A DNA stretch of 64,000 bases, taken from NCBI RefSeq assembly GCF_001544975.2, contig NZ_FCOG02000010.1, forward strand, positions 80,155 through 144,154, in the 5' to 3' direction. Each line of letters opens with the position of its first letter. The first letter of the stretch is position 1. Source of the DNA: Caballeronia arationis. GTDB taxonomy: Bacteria > Pseudomonadota > Gammaproteobacteria > Burkholderiales > Burkholderiaceae. Both the position numbers and the translations under genes were made by a program. Below are positions 8,737-17,954 of this stretch, piece after piece. The notes under the pieces were generated by a model that worked only from the letters and a program-made list of their open reading frames with translations, did not search any database and was not told where the DNA came from.

Positions 8737-10059
8737 CTAGTTCAGCGCTTCCATGCGCAGCTTCGTCACTTTCGACACGACCGTGGACAGTGCCTCGATC
8801 TCGGCGATCGCCGCGTTCAGGTTCTTTTCGACCGTCTCGTGCGTAATCAGGATGATGTCAGTCTCGCCCTTGGTCGAGCCTTCTACCTGCTCCGATTCCT
8901 TCTGAAGCAGCGCGTCGATGGAGATGGCCTTGTCCGCGAGAATGCGCGTGATGTTGGCGAGCACGCCCGTCACGTCCGCGACGCGCAGGCGCAGGTAGTA
9001 GCCGCTCGTGACGTCGTCGATAGGCAGGATCGGCGTGTTCGACAGGCTCTCCGGCTGGAACGCGAGATGCGGCACGCGATGCTCCGGGTCGGCCGTATGC
9101 AGGCGCGTGACGTCCACGAGATCGGCGACGACCGCCGACGCCGTCGGCTCGGCGCCCGCGCCCTTGCCGTAGTAGAGCGTCGTGCCGACCGCATCGCCGT
9201 GCACGACGACCGCGTTCATCGCGCCTTCCACGTTCGCGAGCAGGCGCTTTTCCGGAATCAGCGTCGGATGGGTCCGCAGCTCGATGCCCTTGTCCGTACG
9301 CCGCGCGATGCCGAGCAGCTTGATCCGGTAGCCGAGTTCCTCTGCATAGCGGATGTCGATGGCCGACAGCTTGCTGATGCCTTCCACGTACGCCCGTTCG
9401 AACTGCACCGGCACGCCGAACGCGATCGCGCTCATGATCGTGACCTTGTGCGCGGCATCGACGCCTTCGATGTCGAAGGTCGGATCGGCTTCCGCGTAGC
9501 CCAGCTCCTGCGCCGCCTTCAGGGCGGTCGCGAAGTCGAGGCCGCGGTCGCGCATCTCCGAGAGGATGTAGTTCGTCGTCCCGTTGATGATGCCCGCGAT
9601 GTACTGGATACGGTTGGCCGTCAGCCCTTCGCGCAGCGCCTTGATGATCGGGATGCCGCCCGCGACCGCCGCCTCGAACGCTACCATCACGCCCTTCGCA
9701 CGCGCAGCCTCGAAGATCTCGCTGCCGTGCACGGCGAGGAGCGCCTTGTTGGCCGTCACCACGTGCTTGCCGTTCGCGATCGAGCGCAGCACGAGTTCGC
9801 GTGCGAGCCCCGTCCCGCCGATCATCTCGCAGACGATGTCGATGGAAGGATCGTCGACGACGGCATTGAAGTCGTCCGTCACCGCGATGCCGGCGTCCGC
9901 CGCGGCCTGCGCCTTGGCCGGCGTGCGCACGGCGACGCGCGACACTTCGATGCCGCGCCCCGCGCGGCGTTTGATTTCTTCCTGGTTGCGGCGCAGTACC
10001 GTAAAGGTGCCGCTGCCGACCGTGCCGAAGCCCAAGAGTCCAACTTTGATCGGTTCCAT
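8737..10059 (-). CDS. hom: Homoserine dehydrogenase
   Basis: NAD(P)H-dependent reduction of aspartate semialdehyde to homoserine, the branch point to threonine and methionine, 440 aa. The Rossmann motif GFGTVGSG lies at residues 10-17, the catalytic-domain signature ELGYAEADPTFDIEGVDAAHK near 205-225, and an ACT domain (feedback regulation, normally by threonine) at the C-terminus from about 350. It is the monofunctional form, without a fused aspartokinase. It sits between alaA (23 bp upstream) and thrC in one operon. Confidence 0.96.
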   Translation of the reverse strand: MEPIKVGLLGFGTVGSGTFTVLRRNQEEIKRRAGRGIEVSRVAVRTPAKAQAAADAGIAVTDDFNAVVDDPSIDIVCEMIGGTGLARELVLRSIANGKHVVTANKALLAVHGSEIFEAARAKGVMVAFEAAVAGGIPIIKALREGLTANRIQYIAGIINGTTNYILSEMRDRGLDFATALKAAQELGYAEADPTFDIEGVDAAHKVTIMSAIAFGVPVQFERAYVEGISKLSAIDIRYAEELGYRIKLLGIARRTDKGIELRTHPTLIPEKRLLANVEGAMNAVVVHGDAVGTTLYYGKGAGAEPTASAVVADLVDVTRLHTADPEHRVPHLAFQPESLSNTPILPIDDVTSGYYLRLRVADVTGVLANITRILADKAISIDALLQKESEQVEGSTKGETDIILITHETVEKNLNAAIAEIEALSTVVSKVTKLRMEALN

Positions 10060-10082
10060 GCAGCGTGATTCTTATAGAAGGG

Positions 10083-11321
10083 TTAAGCGGAGTGACGTTT
10101 GCGATAACCGTCGAGGAAGCGCGCGATGCGATGAATCGAATCCGCGAGGTCGTCGACGTTCGGCAGGAACACAACGCGGAAGTGGTCCGTCGTCGGCCAG
10201 TTGAAGCCCGTGCCCTGCACGAGCAGCGTGCGCTCTTCGAGCAGCAGGTCGGTGATGAACTGCTGGTCGTCCTCGATCGGGTACATCTTCGGATCGAGTT
10301 TCGGGAACATGTAGAGCGCCGCCTGCGGCTTTACGCAGGATACGCCCGGAATCGACGTGAGCATGTCGTACGCGAGTTCGCGCTGCTTGAAGAGCCGGCC
10401 GCCCGGGAGGATCAGTTCGTTGATGCTCTGGTAGCCGCCGAGCGCCGTCTGGATTGCGTACTGGCCGGGCACGTTCGCGCACAGGCGCATCGACGCGAGG
10501 ATGCCGAGCCCTTCGATGTAATCGTTCGCGCGGCGCCGGTTCTCCTCGATCAGGCCCGAGATGAACATCCAGCCCGCGCGGTAGCCGCACGAGCGATAGC
10601 TCTTCGAGAGGCTGTTGAACGTGACGGTCAGCACGTCCTCGGAGAGCGCGGCCATCGACGTATGCGTCTTGCCGTCGTAGACGATCTTGTCGTAGACCTC
10701 GTCGGCGAAGATGATGAGGCCGTGCTCGCGCGCGATCGCGATCAGTTCGAGCAGCAGTTCGTCCGAATAGAGCGCGCCCGTCGGATTGTTCGGGTTGATG
10801 ACGACGAGCGCCCGCGTATTCGGCGTGATCTTCGCGCGGATGTCGTCGAGATCGGGCATCCAGCCCGCGCCTTCGTCGCAGATGTAGTGGCGCGGCGTGC
10901 CCGACGACAGGCTCACGGCCGCCGTCCAGAGCGGGTAGTCCGGCGCGGGCAGCAGCACTTCGTCGCCGTCGTTCAGGAGCGCCTGCATCGCCATCACGAT
11001 GAGTTCCGAGGCGCCGTTGCCGATGAAGATGTCGTCCAGTTCGACGCCTGTCACGCCCTTTTGCTGCGTGTAGTGCATGATCGCCTTGCGCGCGGCGAAG
11101 ACGCCCTTCGAGTCCGAATAGCCCGATGAGTTCGGCAGGTTGCGGATCATGTCCTGGATGATCTCGTCGGGTGCGTCGAAGCCGAACGCGGCCAGATTGC
11201 CGATGTTGAGCTTGATGATCCGGTGGCCTTCCTCTTCGAGGCGCTTCGCGTGCTCGAGCACGGGCCCGCGGATGTCGTAACAGACGTTCTGCAACTTGTT
11301 GGATTTGAGGATCGGTTTCAC
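10083..11321 (-). CDS. alaA: Alanine aminotransferase AlaA (class I/II aminotransferase)
   Basis: PLP-dependent transaminase forming alanine from pyruvate with glutamate, 412 aa. It closely resembles E. coli AlaA (YfbQ): VCYDIRGPVL at residues 13-22, PAPDYPLWTAAVSLSSG at 125-141, INPNNPTGA near 175-183, and the Schiff-base lysine Lys240 in NSLSKSYR. The start is GTG at 11321, supported because the first residues (MKPILKSNKLQ) align with the E. coli N-terminus. It is first in the alaA-hom-thrC operon, an arrangement common in betaproteobacteria. Confidence 0.92.
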   Translation of the reverse strand: MKPILKSNKLQNVCYDIRGPVLEHAKRLEEEGHRIIKLNIGNLAAFGFDAPDEIIQDMIRNLPNSSGYSDSKGVFAARKAIMHYTQQKGVTGVELDDIFIGNGASELIVMAMQALLNDGDEVLLPAPDYPLWTAAVSLSSGTPRHYICDEGAGWMPDLDDIRAKITPNTRALVVINPNNPTGALYSDELLLELIAIAREHGLIIFADEVYDKIVYDGKTHTSMAALSEDVLTVTFNSLSKSYRSCGYRAGWMFISGLIEENRRRANDYIEGLGILASMRLCANVPGQYAIQTALGGYQSINELILPGGRLFKQRELAYDMLTSIPGVSCVKPQAALYMFPKLDPKMYPIEDDQQFITDLLLEERTLLVQGTGFNWPTTDHFRVVFLPNVDDLADSIHRIARFLDGYRKRHSA

Positions 11322-11864
11322 GGCTGGCTGCTCTGGATGGTCAAGCGGACTGGTCGGCGTTCGTCCGGCGGCGGTTTTCGCGATTATCGGCGGTGCGGCG
11401 GCGGATGGCGCGGCGGCATCGGGTGGAATTTTAAGCGACGGCGGCCCGCCCCGCGACCGTTTTCGGGCCGATCCGGGGTCCGGGCGGTGCGAGCGCCGCT
11501 AGACCTGGACGGACGAAGCCGGAACGTACGGGAACTCTGGCGACCCCGGCTCGGGGTAATCGGGCGGCCAAGGCTTGCGCGACGGCGCCCGGCCCCGCTT
11601 GGGGCGCGACCGGCCGAGGATGTCGGACGGCGAAGCCAGGCGATTGCGTGTCGATGGCGGCTTGTGGCGGCGCGGCGAGTGCAATTGATGCCGGTCGAGC
11701 GGTCCCGCCGGCTGAAAAGTTATAATTTAGCGGAATATGACCGAGTTCCGCAATGCACCAATCGCAGGCCGATCGCACGCTCCGGCGCCCATGCCGGGAG
11801 GATCGGCTGCTGCGCGAACGACCGTCTTCTCTTCCCGCCACACTCGCCTGTCGGAATTAACGTC
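11322..11864. other. Intergenic region between alaA and the Mth938-domain gene
   Basis: 543 bp between divergent genes, so both promoters must be here. No credible gene. A TATAAT at 11721-11726 is a good -10 candidate for the plus-strand gene, but I found no matching -35 at 16-18 bp. A plus-strand open frame continues upstream from 11865, but its translation is low-complexity Arg/Gly/Ala and looks like GC-rich noise. Confidence 0.5.
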
Positions 11865-12239
11865 TTGAAACTACACCAGGAATCCAGCGGCGCGCTGAAT
11901 ACGATCACGAGCTACGGCGACGGCTACGTCGCGATCAATCTGAAACGGCACGAGGGCAGCATCATCGTGATGCCGGAGGCTCCGGTCATCCAGTGGCCCG
12001 TGTCTTCCTTCGAGGCGCTCGCGCCCGAACATTTCCAGGCGCTCATCGAAGCCGCGCCGGAAGTGGTGATCTTCGGCAGCGGTTCGCGGCTGCGCTTTCC
12101 GCATCCGCGTCTGACGGCCGGGCTCGCGAAACACCGCATCGGCGTGGAAACGATGGACTTCGGCGCCGCCTGCCGTACCTACAACATCCTGATGTCGGAA
12201 GGCCGGCGCGTCGCCGCGGCCCTGCTGATCGAGGCCTGA
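11865..12239 (+). CDS. Mth938-like (DUF498) domain protein
   Basis: A 124-aa single-domain protein of the Mth938/DUF498 family, which includes human NDUFAF3. The core is visible as SIIVMPEAPVIQWPVSSFEAL near residue 30, then EVVIFGSGSRLRFPHPRL and VETMDFGAACRTYNIL. The most likely start is TTG at 11865, giving MKLHQESSGALNT, the usual Burkholderia N-terminus; no ATG lies in a suitable place. The bacterial role is not established. It lies upstream of the arn operon but 357 bp away, so co-transcription is not implied. Confidence 0.8.
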   Translation: MKLHQESSGALNTITSYGDGYVAINLKRHEGSIIVMPEAPVIQWPVSSFEALAPEHFQALIEAAPEVVIFGSGSRLRFPHPRLTAGLAKHRIGVETMDFGAACRTYNILMSEGRRVAAALLIEA

Positions 12240-12596
12240 GAGCCCGACCGGGCGCACTGCTCGCCGATATCCAGGCACCGCGCCGCGCTGCCTTTGTCGT
12301 CCGGATAGACGAAATCGGGGCCGCAGTGCGGTAAACTCGCGGCCGTCGCGCGGAGTGCCGCTCCATCGCGCCCGTCGCGTCGCGCATACGGCCTGTTGCC
12401 CGACGAAAACGCCGATGAACCTTCACGGCCCGTACAGCACGAACCCTGTGGCCGGACCTCATCGTTCGCGGGCGTGCGCCGCGCGGCTGCGCCCCGATGG
12501 GCGTCCGTAAGCGTCGCTTAAGGTTGGTCGAGCGATACTCATGCCCTTTTTTGTTTGCTAGCGCCGCGCGTTGCGGCATCGGACAGGTCGAAACTC
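12240..12596. other. Intergenic leader region before the arn operon
   Basis: 357 bp between the Mth938-domain gene and arnT. It should contain the arn promoter. I see no convincing -35/-10 pair, no regulator box I recognise and no small gene with a ribosome binding site. Confidence 0.4.
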
Positions 12597-14276
12597 ATGA
12601 ACGATACGCCTTCGCGGCTACCGCTCACCCGCCTCTCACTGCTTCTTCTGATTGTCGCGCTCGCCGTGATCTGGTTCGCGCCGCTCGGCCTGCGCCATCT
12701 CGTGCCGAGCGACGAGGGCCGCTACGCCGAGATGGCGCGCGAAATGTTCGTCACCGGCGACTGGATCACGCCGCGCTACAACGGCTACAAGTATTTCGAA
12801 AAGCCGCCGCTGCAGACCTGGGCGAACGCGCTCACGTTCGCGTGGTTCGGCATCGGCGAATGGCAGGCGCGGCTCTACACGGCGCTCACGGGCTTTGCCG
12901 GCGTGCTGCTGATCGGCTACACGGGTGCGCGCGTCTTCAACGGCGTGACGGGATTCTGCACGGCGGCGATTCTCGCGACGTCGCCGTACTGGAACCTGAT
13001 GGCCCATTTCAACACGCTCGACATGGCCCTGTCGTTCTGGATGGAGCTGACGCTGTGCGCGCTGCTGCTCGCCCAGCGCCCCGGCCTGCCGACCCGTCAG
13101 GTGCGCCTGTGGATGTGGCTCTGCTGGGGCGCGATGGCGGCAGCGCTGCTCTCGAAGGGCCTGATCGGCGTCATCCTGCCGGGCGCGGTGCTCGTGCTCT
13201 ATTCGCTCATCACACGCGACTGGGCGCTCTGGAAGCGGCTTTATATCGGCAGCGGGCTGATCGTGTTCCTGATCGTGGCAGCGCCGTGGTTCGTCCTCGT
13301 GCAGATGAAGAATCCCGAATTCTTCAATTTCTTCTTCATCGTCCAGCAGTTCAAGCGCTATCTGACGCCCGAGCAGAACCGTCCCGGACCGCTCTACTAC
13401 TTCGTGCCCGTGCTGATCGTCGGCTTTTTGCCGTGGCTCTCGATCGTCTATCAGAGCACGCGCCATGCGCTCAAGGTGCCGCGCCAGCCGAACGGCTTCG
13501 CGCCCGTGCCGCTCCTCCTGATCTGGACGGTCTTCATCTTCCTGTTCTTCAGCGCGTCGCACTCGAAGCTGCTCTCGTACACGCTGCCGATCGCCCCCTC
13601 GATTGCCCTCGTGCTCGGCATCTACCTTCCGCTCGTTACGCGCGTACAGTGGCACCGGCATCTGATCGGCTACGCGGTGTTCCTGATCGCCGCGGCGTTC
13701 GGCGCGATTTTTCTCGGCCGCGCGGGCAGCGCACATACGCCGAACGCGCTCTATCGCGCGTTTCAGGTCTGGGTGTACGCGGGCCTCGCGGTCGCGTTCG
13801 TCGTGACGCTCGTCGCGATCTGGCTGAATCGCCGCAGCACGATCGCGGCCGCGGTTGCGCTTGGCACGGCCTGGCTTCTGCTCGGGACCATCGCGGGAAC
13901 GGGCCACGACGTGTTCGGCCGCGAAAGCTCGGGCGTGAAGCTCGTGCCGGCGGTCAAGGCCGCGATGGCGAAGCTGCCGCCCGACACGCCGTTCTACTCG
14001 ATCGCGAAGCTCGATCACACGATGCCGTTCTACCTCGGCCACACGATGATCATGGTGCAGGAGGCCGACGAACTGCGCTTCGGAGTCGCAACCGAGCCGC
14101 AGAAGTGGGTGCCGACGATCGACGATTGGATAAAGCGCTGGGACGCCGACCGCTACGCGCTCGCGCTGATGCCGTCCGGACGCTACGACGAGCTGCTTGC
14201 CCGTCACGTGCCGATGCAGGTGATCGCGCAGGACGACCGGCGCGTGATCGTGCAAAAGCCCGTCCAGGCGCCGTAG
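12597..14276 (+). CDS. arnT: Lipid A 4-amino-4-deoxy-L-arabinose transferase ArnT
   Basis: Inner-membrane GT-C glycosyltransferase that moves L-Ara4N from undecaprenyl phosphate to lipid A in the periplasm, lowering negative charge and conferring polymyxin resistance. It has 559 aa, about a dozen membrane helices and a soluble C-terminal domain from about residue 440. The conserved acidic first loop SDEGRYAEMAREM (near residue 37) and YFEKPPLQTW match the ArnT/PMT superfamily. The ATG at 12597 is used because the preceding in-frame TTG adds an unrelated stretch. It is first in a seven-gene operon ending with arnD; in E. coli arnT is near the end. Confidence 0.92.
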   Translation: MNDTPSRLPLTRLSLLLLIVALAVIWFAPLGLRHLVPSDEGRYAEMAREMFVTGDWITPRYNGYKYFEKPPLQTWANALTFAWFGIGEWQARLYTALTGFAGVLLIGYTGARVFNGVTGFCTAAILATSPYWNLMAHFNTLDMALSFWMELTLCALLLAQRPGLPTRQVRLWMWLCWGAMAAALLSKGLIGVILPGAVLVLYSLITRDWALWKRLYIGSGLIVFLIVAAPWFVLVQMKNPEFFNFFFIVQQFKRYLTPEQNRPGPLYYFVPVLIVGFLPWLSIVYQSTRHALKVPRQPNGFAPVPLLLIWTVFIFLFFSASHSKLLSYTLPIAPSIALVLGIYLPLVTRVQWHRHLIGYAVFLIAAAFGAIFLGRAGSAHTPNALYRAFQVWVYAGLAVAFVVTLVAIWLNRRSTIAAAVALGTAWLLLGTIAGTGHDVFGRESSGVKLVPAVKAAMAKLPPDTPFYSIAKLDHTMPFYLGHTMIMVQEADELRFGVATEPQKWVPTIDDWIKRWDADRYALALMPSGRYDELLARHVPMQVIAQDDRRVIVQKPVQAP

Positions 14277-14343
14277 TCGTGCAACAATTCGCACGCCCGT
14301 TCCAGAATCCGATGTTCAGGCCCCGAGCCTTCAACTGTCCACG

Positions 14344-14715
14344 ATGAATCCGATATCCTTCATTTGCATCATCATCGGCGTATTGTTGAACGCCGGCGCG
14401 CAGTTGCTGCTCAAAGCAGGCGTCAACGCCGTCGGGCATTTCGAATTCAGCCGCGCCAACATTCTGCCCATCGGCTTCAAGATTGCGACGCAGTGGCCGA
14501 TCATCGGCGGGCTCACGTGCTACGTGTTCAGCGTGGCCGTGTGGATCATCGGCCTGTCGCGTGTGGACGTGTCGGTGGCCTACCCGATGCTCTCGCTCGG
14601 CTACGTCGTCAACGCCTTCGCGGCATGGTATTTGTTCGGCGAGGTGCTGTCGGTGCAGCGGCTCATCGGGATCGGGATCATTCTCATCGGCGTCGCCGTT
14701 TTGGCGCGCGGCTGA
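14344..14715 (+). CDS. Small multidrug resistance-type protein, probable Ara4N-lipid flippase (ArnE/ArnF-like)
   Basis: A 123-aa EamA/SMR-fold protein with four transmembrane helices; AGAQLLLKAG, VDVSVAYPMLSLGYV and the C-terminal glycine-rich helix are typical. Enterobacteria use an ArnE-ArnF pair to flip undecaprenyl-P-L-Ara4N; here only one such gene sits in the operon, 67 bp after arnT and 27 bp before arnB, which suggests that it acts as a homodimer or with a partner elsewhere. The flippase role is inferred from context and fold. Confidence 0.78.
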   Translation: MNPISFICIIIGVLLNAGAQLLLKAGVNAVGHFEFSRANILPIGFKIATQWPIIGGLTCYVFSVAVWIIGLSRVDVSVAYPMLSLGYVVNAFAAWYLFGEVLSVQRLIGIGIILIGVAVLARG

Positions 14716-14742
14716 AAACCTTTACTTTTAAGCAGACAGTCC

Positions 14743-15903
14743 ATGAATCAGACATCGCTGCCCTTTTTGCCGTTTGTGCGCCCCGAAATCGACGAGGAGA
14801 CGATTGCGGGCGTCGCGGACGTGCTGCGTTCCGGCTGGATCACGACCGGCCCGCAGAACCAGCAGTTCGAAGCCGAATTGTCGGCGTATTGCGGCGGCCG
14901 GCCGGTGCGCTCGTTCAATTCCGGCACGGCGACGATGGAAATCGGCTTGCGGATCGCGGGCGTCGGCGCGGGCGACGAAGTCATCACCACGCCGATGACG
15001 TGGGTATCCACTAGCAACGTGATCCTGGAAACGGGCGCGACGCCGGTTTTCGCCGACATCGACCCGGTCACGCGCAACATCGACCTCGGCTTGCTGGAAA
15101 AGGCCATCACGCCGCGCACCAGGGCGATCATGCCGGTGTACCTGGCGGGCCTGCCCGTCGACATGGACCGGCTCTACGAGATCGCGCGCGCCCACAAGCT
15201 GCGCGTGATCGAGGACGCCGCGCAGGCGTTCGGCTCGACCTGGCGCGGCAGGCGCATCGGCTCGTTCGGCGACATCGTCTCCTTCAGCTTCCACGCGAAC
15301 AAGAACGTGACGTCGATCGAAGGCGGCGCGCTCGTGCTGAACAACGAGGAAGAAGCGGTCATCGCACAGAAATACCGGCTGCAGGGCATCACGCGCACGG
15401 GCTTCGACGGCATGGACTGCGACCTGCTCGGCGGCAAGTACAACCTGACCGATGTCGCGGCGCGCGTCGGCCTGGGTCAGTTAAAGCACGTGGAGCGCTT
15501 CACGGAACAACGCCGGCGGCTCGCGCGCGCCTATTTCGAGGCGTTCGCGGGCGGCGCGGCGACAGCGCTCGGCGTACAGTTTCCGGTGCAGAACTTCACC
15601 GACAGCAACTGGCACATGTTCCAGATCGCGCTGCCGCTCGAACGCCTTACGCTCACGCGCTCGGAATTCATGGCGCAGATGAAGGAGCGCGGCATCGGCA
15701 CGGGCGTGCACTATCCGGCGCTGCATCTGTTCACGCTGTACCGGGCGCGCGGCTTCCACGAGGGCATGTTCCCGCATGCGGAGAAGCTCGGCGCATCGAC
15801 GGTCACGCTGCCGCTTTTCACGCTGATGACGCAGGACGACGTGACGCGCGTGGTCCGCGCGGTCGACGAAATCTGCGAGCTGTACGGCAAGCACGGCACC
15901 TAA
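14743..15903 (+). CDS. arnB: UDP-4-amino-4-deoxy-L-arabinose aminotransferase ArnB
   Basis: PLP-dependent sugar aminotransferase (DegT/DnrJ/EryC1 family), 386 aa, converting UDP-4-keto-pentose to UDP-L-Ara4N with glutamate as amino donor. The Schiff-base lysine is Lys187 in SFSFHANKNVTSIEGG. Other family marks are SFNSGTATMEIGL, TPMTWVSTSNVI and the substrate loop GTGVHYPALHLF. It is cytoplasmic, between the SMR gene and arnC. Confidence 0.94.
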   Translation: MNQTSLPFLPFVRPEIDEETIAGVADVLRSGWITTGPQNQQFEAELSAYCGGRPVRSFNSGTATMEIGLRIAGVGAGDEVITTPMTWVSTSNVILETGATPVFADIDPVTRNIDLGLLEKAITPRTRAIMPVYLAGLPVDMDRLYEIARAHKLRVIEDAAQAFGSTWRGRRIGSFGDIVSFSFHANKNVTSIEGGALVLNNEEEAVIAQKYRLQGITRTGFDGMDCDLLGGKYNLTDVAARVGLGQLKHVERFTEQRRRLARAYFEAFAGGAATALGVQFPVQNFTDSNWHMFQIALPLERLTLTRSEFMAQMKERGIGTGVHYPALHLFTLYRARGFHEGMFPHAEKLGASTVTLPLFTLMTQDDVTRVVRAVDEICELYGKHGT

Positions 15904-15933
15904 ACCCAAGACCCCTAGGGAAACCAGCGCAAC

Positions 15934-16971
15934 ATGAGTCATACGGATTTTCTGCCGGCGGCGCCCGAAGTTTCGGTCGTCATCCCGGTCTACAACGAGG
16001 AAGCGGGCCTGGCCGCGCTGTTCGAGCGCCTCTACCCGGCGCTCGATGCCCTCGATGCGTCGTATGAAGTCATCTTCATCAACGACGGCAGCCGCGACAA
16101 GTCGGCGGCGCTCCTCGCGCAGCAGTTCCACGTGCGTCCCGACACGACCCGCGTGATCCTGCTCAACGGCAACTACGGCCAGCACATGGCGATTCTCGCG
16201 GGCTTCGAACAGTCGCGCGGCGAGATCGTCGTGACGCTCGACGCCGATTTGCAGAACCCGCCCGAGGAGATCGGCAAGCTCGTCACGAAGATGCGCGAAG
16301 GCTACGACTACGTCGGCACCATCCGCCAGCAGCGGCAGGACAGCCTGTGGCGCAAGAAGGCATCGCGGATGATGAACCGCCTGCGCGAGCGCATCACGCA
16401 CATCAAGATGACCGACCAGGGCTGCATGCTGCGCGCGTACAGCCGGCACATCATCGACACGATCAACCGCTGCGGCGAGATCAACACGTTCATTCCCGCG
16501 CTGGCGTACACGTTCGCGCAGAACCCGATCGAAGTCGATGTCGCGCACGAGGAGCGCTTCGCGGGCGAGTCGAAATATTCGCTCTACAGCCTGATCCGCC
16601 TGAACTTCGACCTCGTCACGGGCTTCTCGGTCGTGCCGCTGCAATGGCTGTCGTTCATCGGCGTGATCCTCTCGGTCGGCTCGGCGGCGCTGTTCCTGCT
16701 GCTGTTGATTCGCCGCTTCATGTTCGGCGCGGAAGTCCAGGGTGTGTTCACCCTCTTCGCCATCACGTTCTTCATGCTCGGCGTGATCATCTTCGCGCTC
16801 GGCCTGCTCGGCGAATACATCGGCCGCATCTATCAGCAGGTGCGCGCGCGTCCGCGCTATCTGGTACAGACGATCCTCGAGCAGCGCGACGGCCATACGA
16901 GCGTCCACAAGCCGCTGCAGGAAGCCGTGCACACGATCGGCGTCGTGCAGCGCGAGGAACAGGGACGATGA
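15934..16971 (+). CDS. arnC: Undecaprenyl-phosphate 4-deoxy-4-formamido-L-arabinose transferase ArnC
   Basis: Family 2 glycosyltransferase, 345 aa, linking the formylated sugar to undecaprenyl phosphate at the cytoplasmic face of the inner membrane. The GT-A domain shows VVIPVYNEE at 14-23 and the metal-binding DAD at 103-105 in TLDADLQNPPEE. Two C-terminal membrane helices lie at about 230-255 and 265-290. Its stop overlaps the next start by 4 bp (ATGA at 16968-16971), indicating translational coupling to the formyltransferase gene. Confidence 0.94.
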   Translation: MSHTDFLPAAPEVSVVIPVYNEEAGLAALFERLYPALDALDASYEVIFINDGSRDKSAALLAQQFHVRPDTTRVILLNGNYGQHMAILAGFEQSRGEIVVTLDADLQNPPEEIGKLVTKMREGYDYVGTIRQQRQDSLWRKKASRMMNRLRERITHIKMTDQGCMLRAYSRHIIDTINRCGEINTFIPALAYTFAQNPIEVDVAHEERFAGESKYSLYSLIRLNFDLVTGFSVVPLQWLSFIGVILSVGSAALFLLLLIRRFMFGAEVQGVFTLFAITFFMLGVIIFALGLLGEYIGRIYQQVRARPRYLVQTILEQRDGHTSVHKPLQEAVHTIGVVQREEQGR

Positions 16972-17954
16972 AACCGCGCGCCGTTGTCTTCGCGTATCAC
17001 AATGTCGGCGTGCGCTGCCTGCAGGTGCTGCTCGCGCGCGGCGTGGACGTCGCGCTCGTCGTGACGCACGAGGACAGCCCGACCGAGAACATCTGGTTCG
17101 GCAGCGTGGCGTCGGTGGCGGCGGAGCATGGCATCGACGTCATCACGCCCGCCGATCCGAAAGCGCCCGCAGTCTTCGATGCGGTGAACGCCGTAGCGCC
17201 CGATTTCATCTTCTCGTTCTATTACCGGCACATGCTGCCGGTGGACCTGCTCGCGACCGCCAGGCGCGGCGCGTACAACTTGCACGGTTCGCTCCTGCCG
17301 AAGTATCGCGGCCGCGTGCCAACCAACTGGGCGGTGCTCAACGGCGAAACGGAAACTGGCGCGACGCTGCACGAGATGGCGGCGAAGCCCGACGCCGGCG
17401 CGATCGTCGCGCAGACGCCGGTGCCGATCCTCCCTGACGACACCGCCGCCCAGGTATTCGACAAGACTACTGTCGCCGCCGAGCAGACACTCTGGCGCGC
17501 GTTGCCGGCGCTGCTGGTGGGCGAGGCGCCGCATCTGCCGAACGATCTCGCCACCGGCAGCTACTTCGGCGGCCGCAAGCCCGAGGACGGCCGCATCGAC
17601 TGGGCGCAGCCGGCGCAGAACGTGTACAACCTGATCCGCGCGGTCGCGCCGCCCTATCCCGGCGCGTTCACCGATATCGGCGGCGAGCGCTTCATCGTCG
17701 CGCGGGCGCGGCTCGTGCCCGAGAGCGGCTTGCCGGGCTTGAGCGCGGAGAGCTTACGCACCGTCTCGAATTTGCCCGCGGGGCTTGCCGTGGCGGATAA
17801 TGCGCTGTTTGGCGTCTGCGGCGATCGCCGCGTCATCGCCATCCGCGAATTGCGGCATCAGCAGCGAGCCGGCAGCGCGGACCCAGCCGACGGCGAACGC
17901 GTCGTCAGTCCCGCCGAATTCGGCCGAATCACTCAATCCACTCGTCATTCATGA
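16968..17954 (+). CDS. arnA: UDP-L-Ara4N formyltransferase (ArnA N-terminal domain as separate protein)
   Basis: Transfers a formyl group from N10-formyltetrahydrofolate to UDP-L-Ara4N. It has 328 aa, matching only the N-terminal half of bifunctional E. coli ArnA. Catalytic residues are Asn104, His106 and Asp142 in NLHGSLLPKYRGR and PDAGAIVAQ, offset by two from E. coli Asn102/His104/Asp140. Both ends overlap their neighbours by 4 bp (ATGA), so arnC, this gene and the dehydrogenase gene are translationally coupled. A much earlier in-frame start inside arnC is not plausible. The split form is typical of Burkholderia. Confidence 0.93.
   Translation: MKPRAVVFAYHNVGVRCLQVLLARGVDVALVVTHEDSPTENIWFGSVASVAAEHGIDVITPADPKAPAVFDAVNAVAPDFIFSFYYRHMLPVDLLATARRGAYNLHGSLLPKYRGRVPTNWAVLNGETETGATLHEMAAKPDAGAIVAQTPVPILPDDTAAQVFDKTTVAAEQTLWRALPALLVGEAPHLPNDLATGSYFGGRKPEDGRIDWAQPAQNVYNLIRAVAPPYPGAFTDIGGERFIVARARLVPESGLPGLSAESLRTVSNLPAGLAVADNALFGVCGDRRVIAIRELRHQQRAGSADPADGERVVSPAEFGRITQSTRHS

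Noticed and set aside
5472..8846. Long plus-strand open frames opposite ybiT and thrC
   Set aside because: Mirror-frame artefacts of high third-position GC in the genuine minus-strand genes; no ribosome binding sites or recognisable domains.
11223..11864. Extension of the Mth938-domain frame upstream of the TTG start
   Set aside because: The added part overlaps the alaA 5' end on the other strand and is low complexity; the domain begins normally at 11865.
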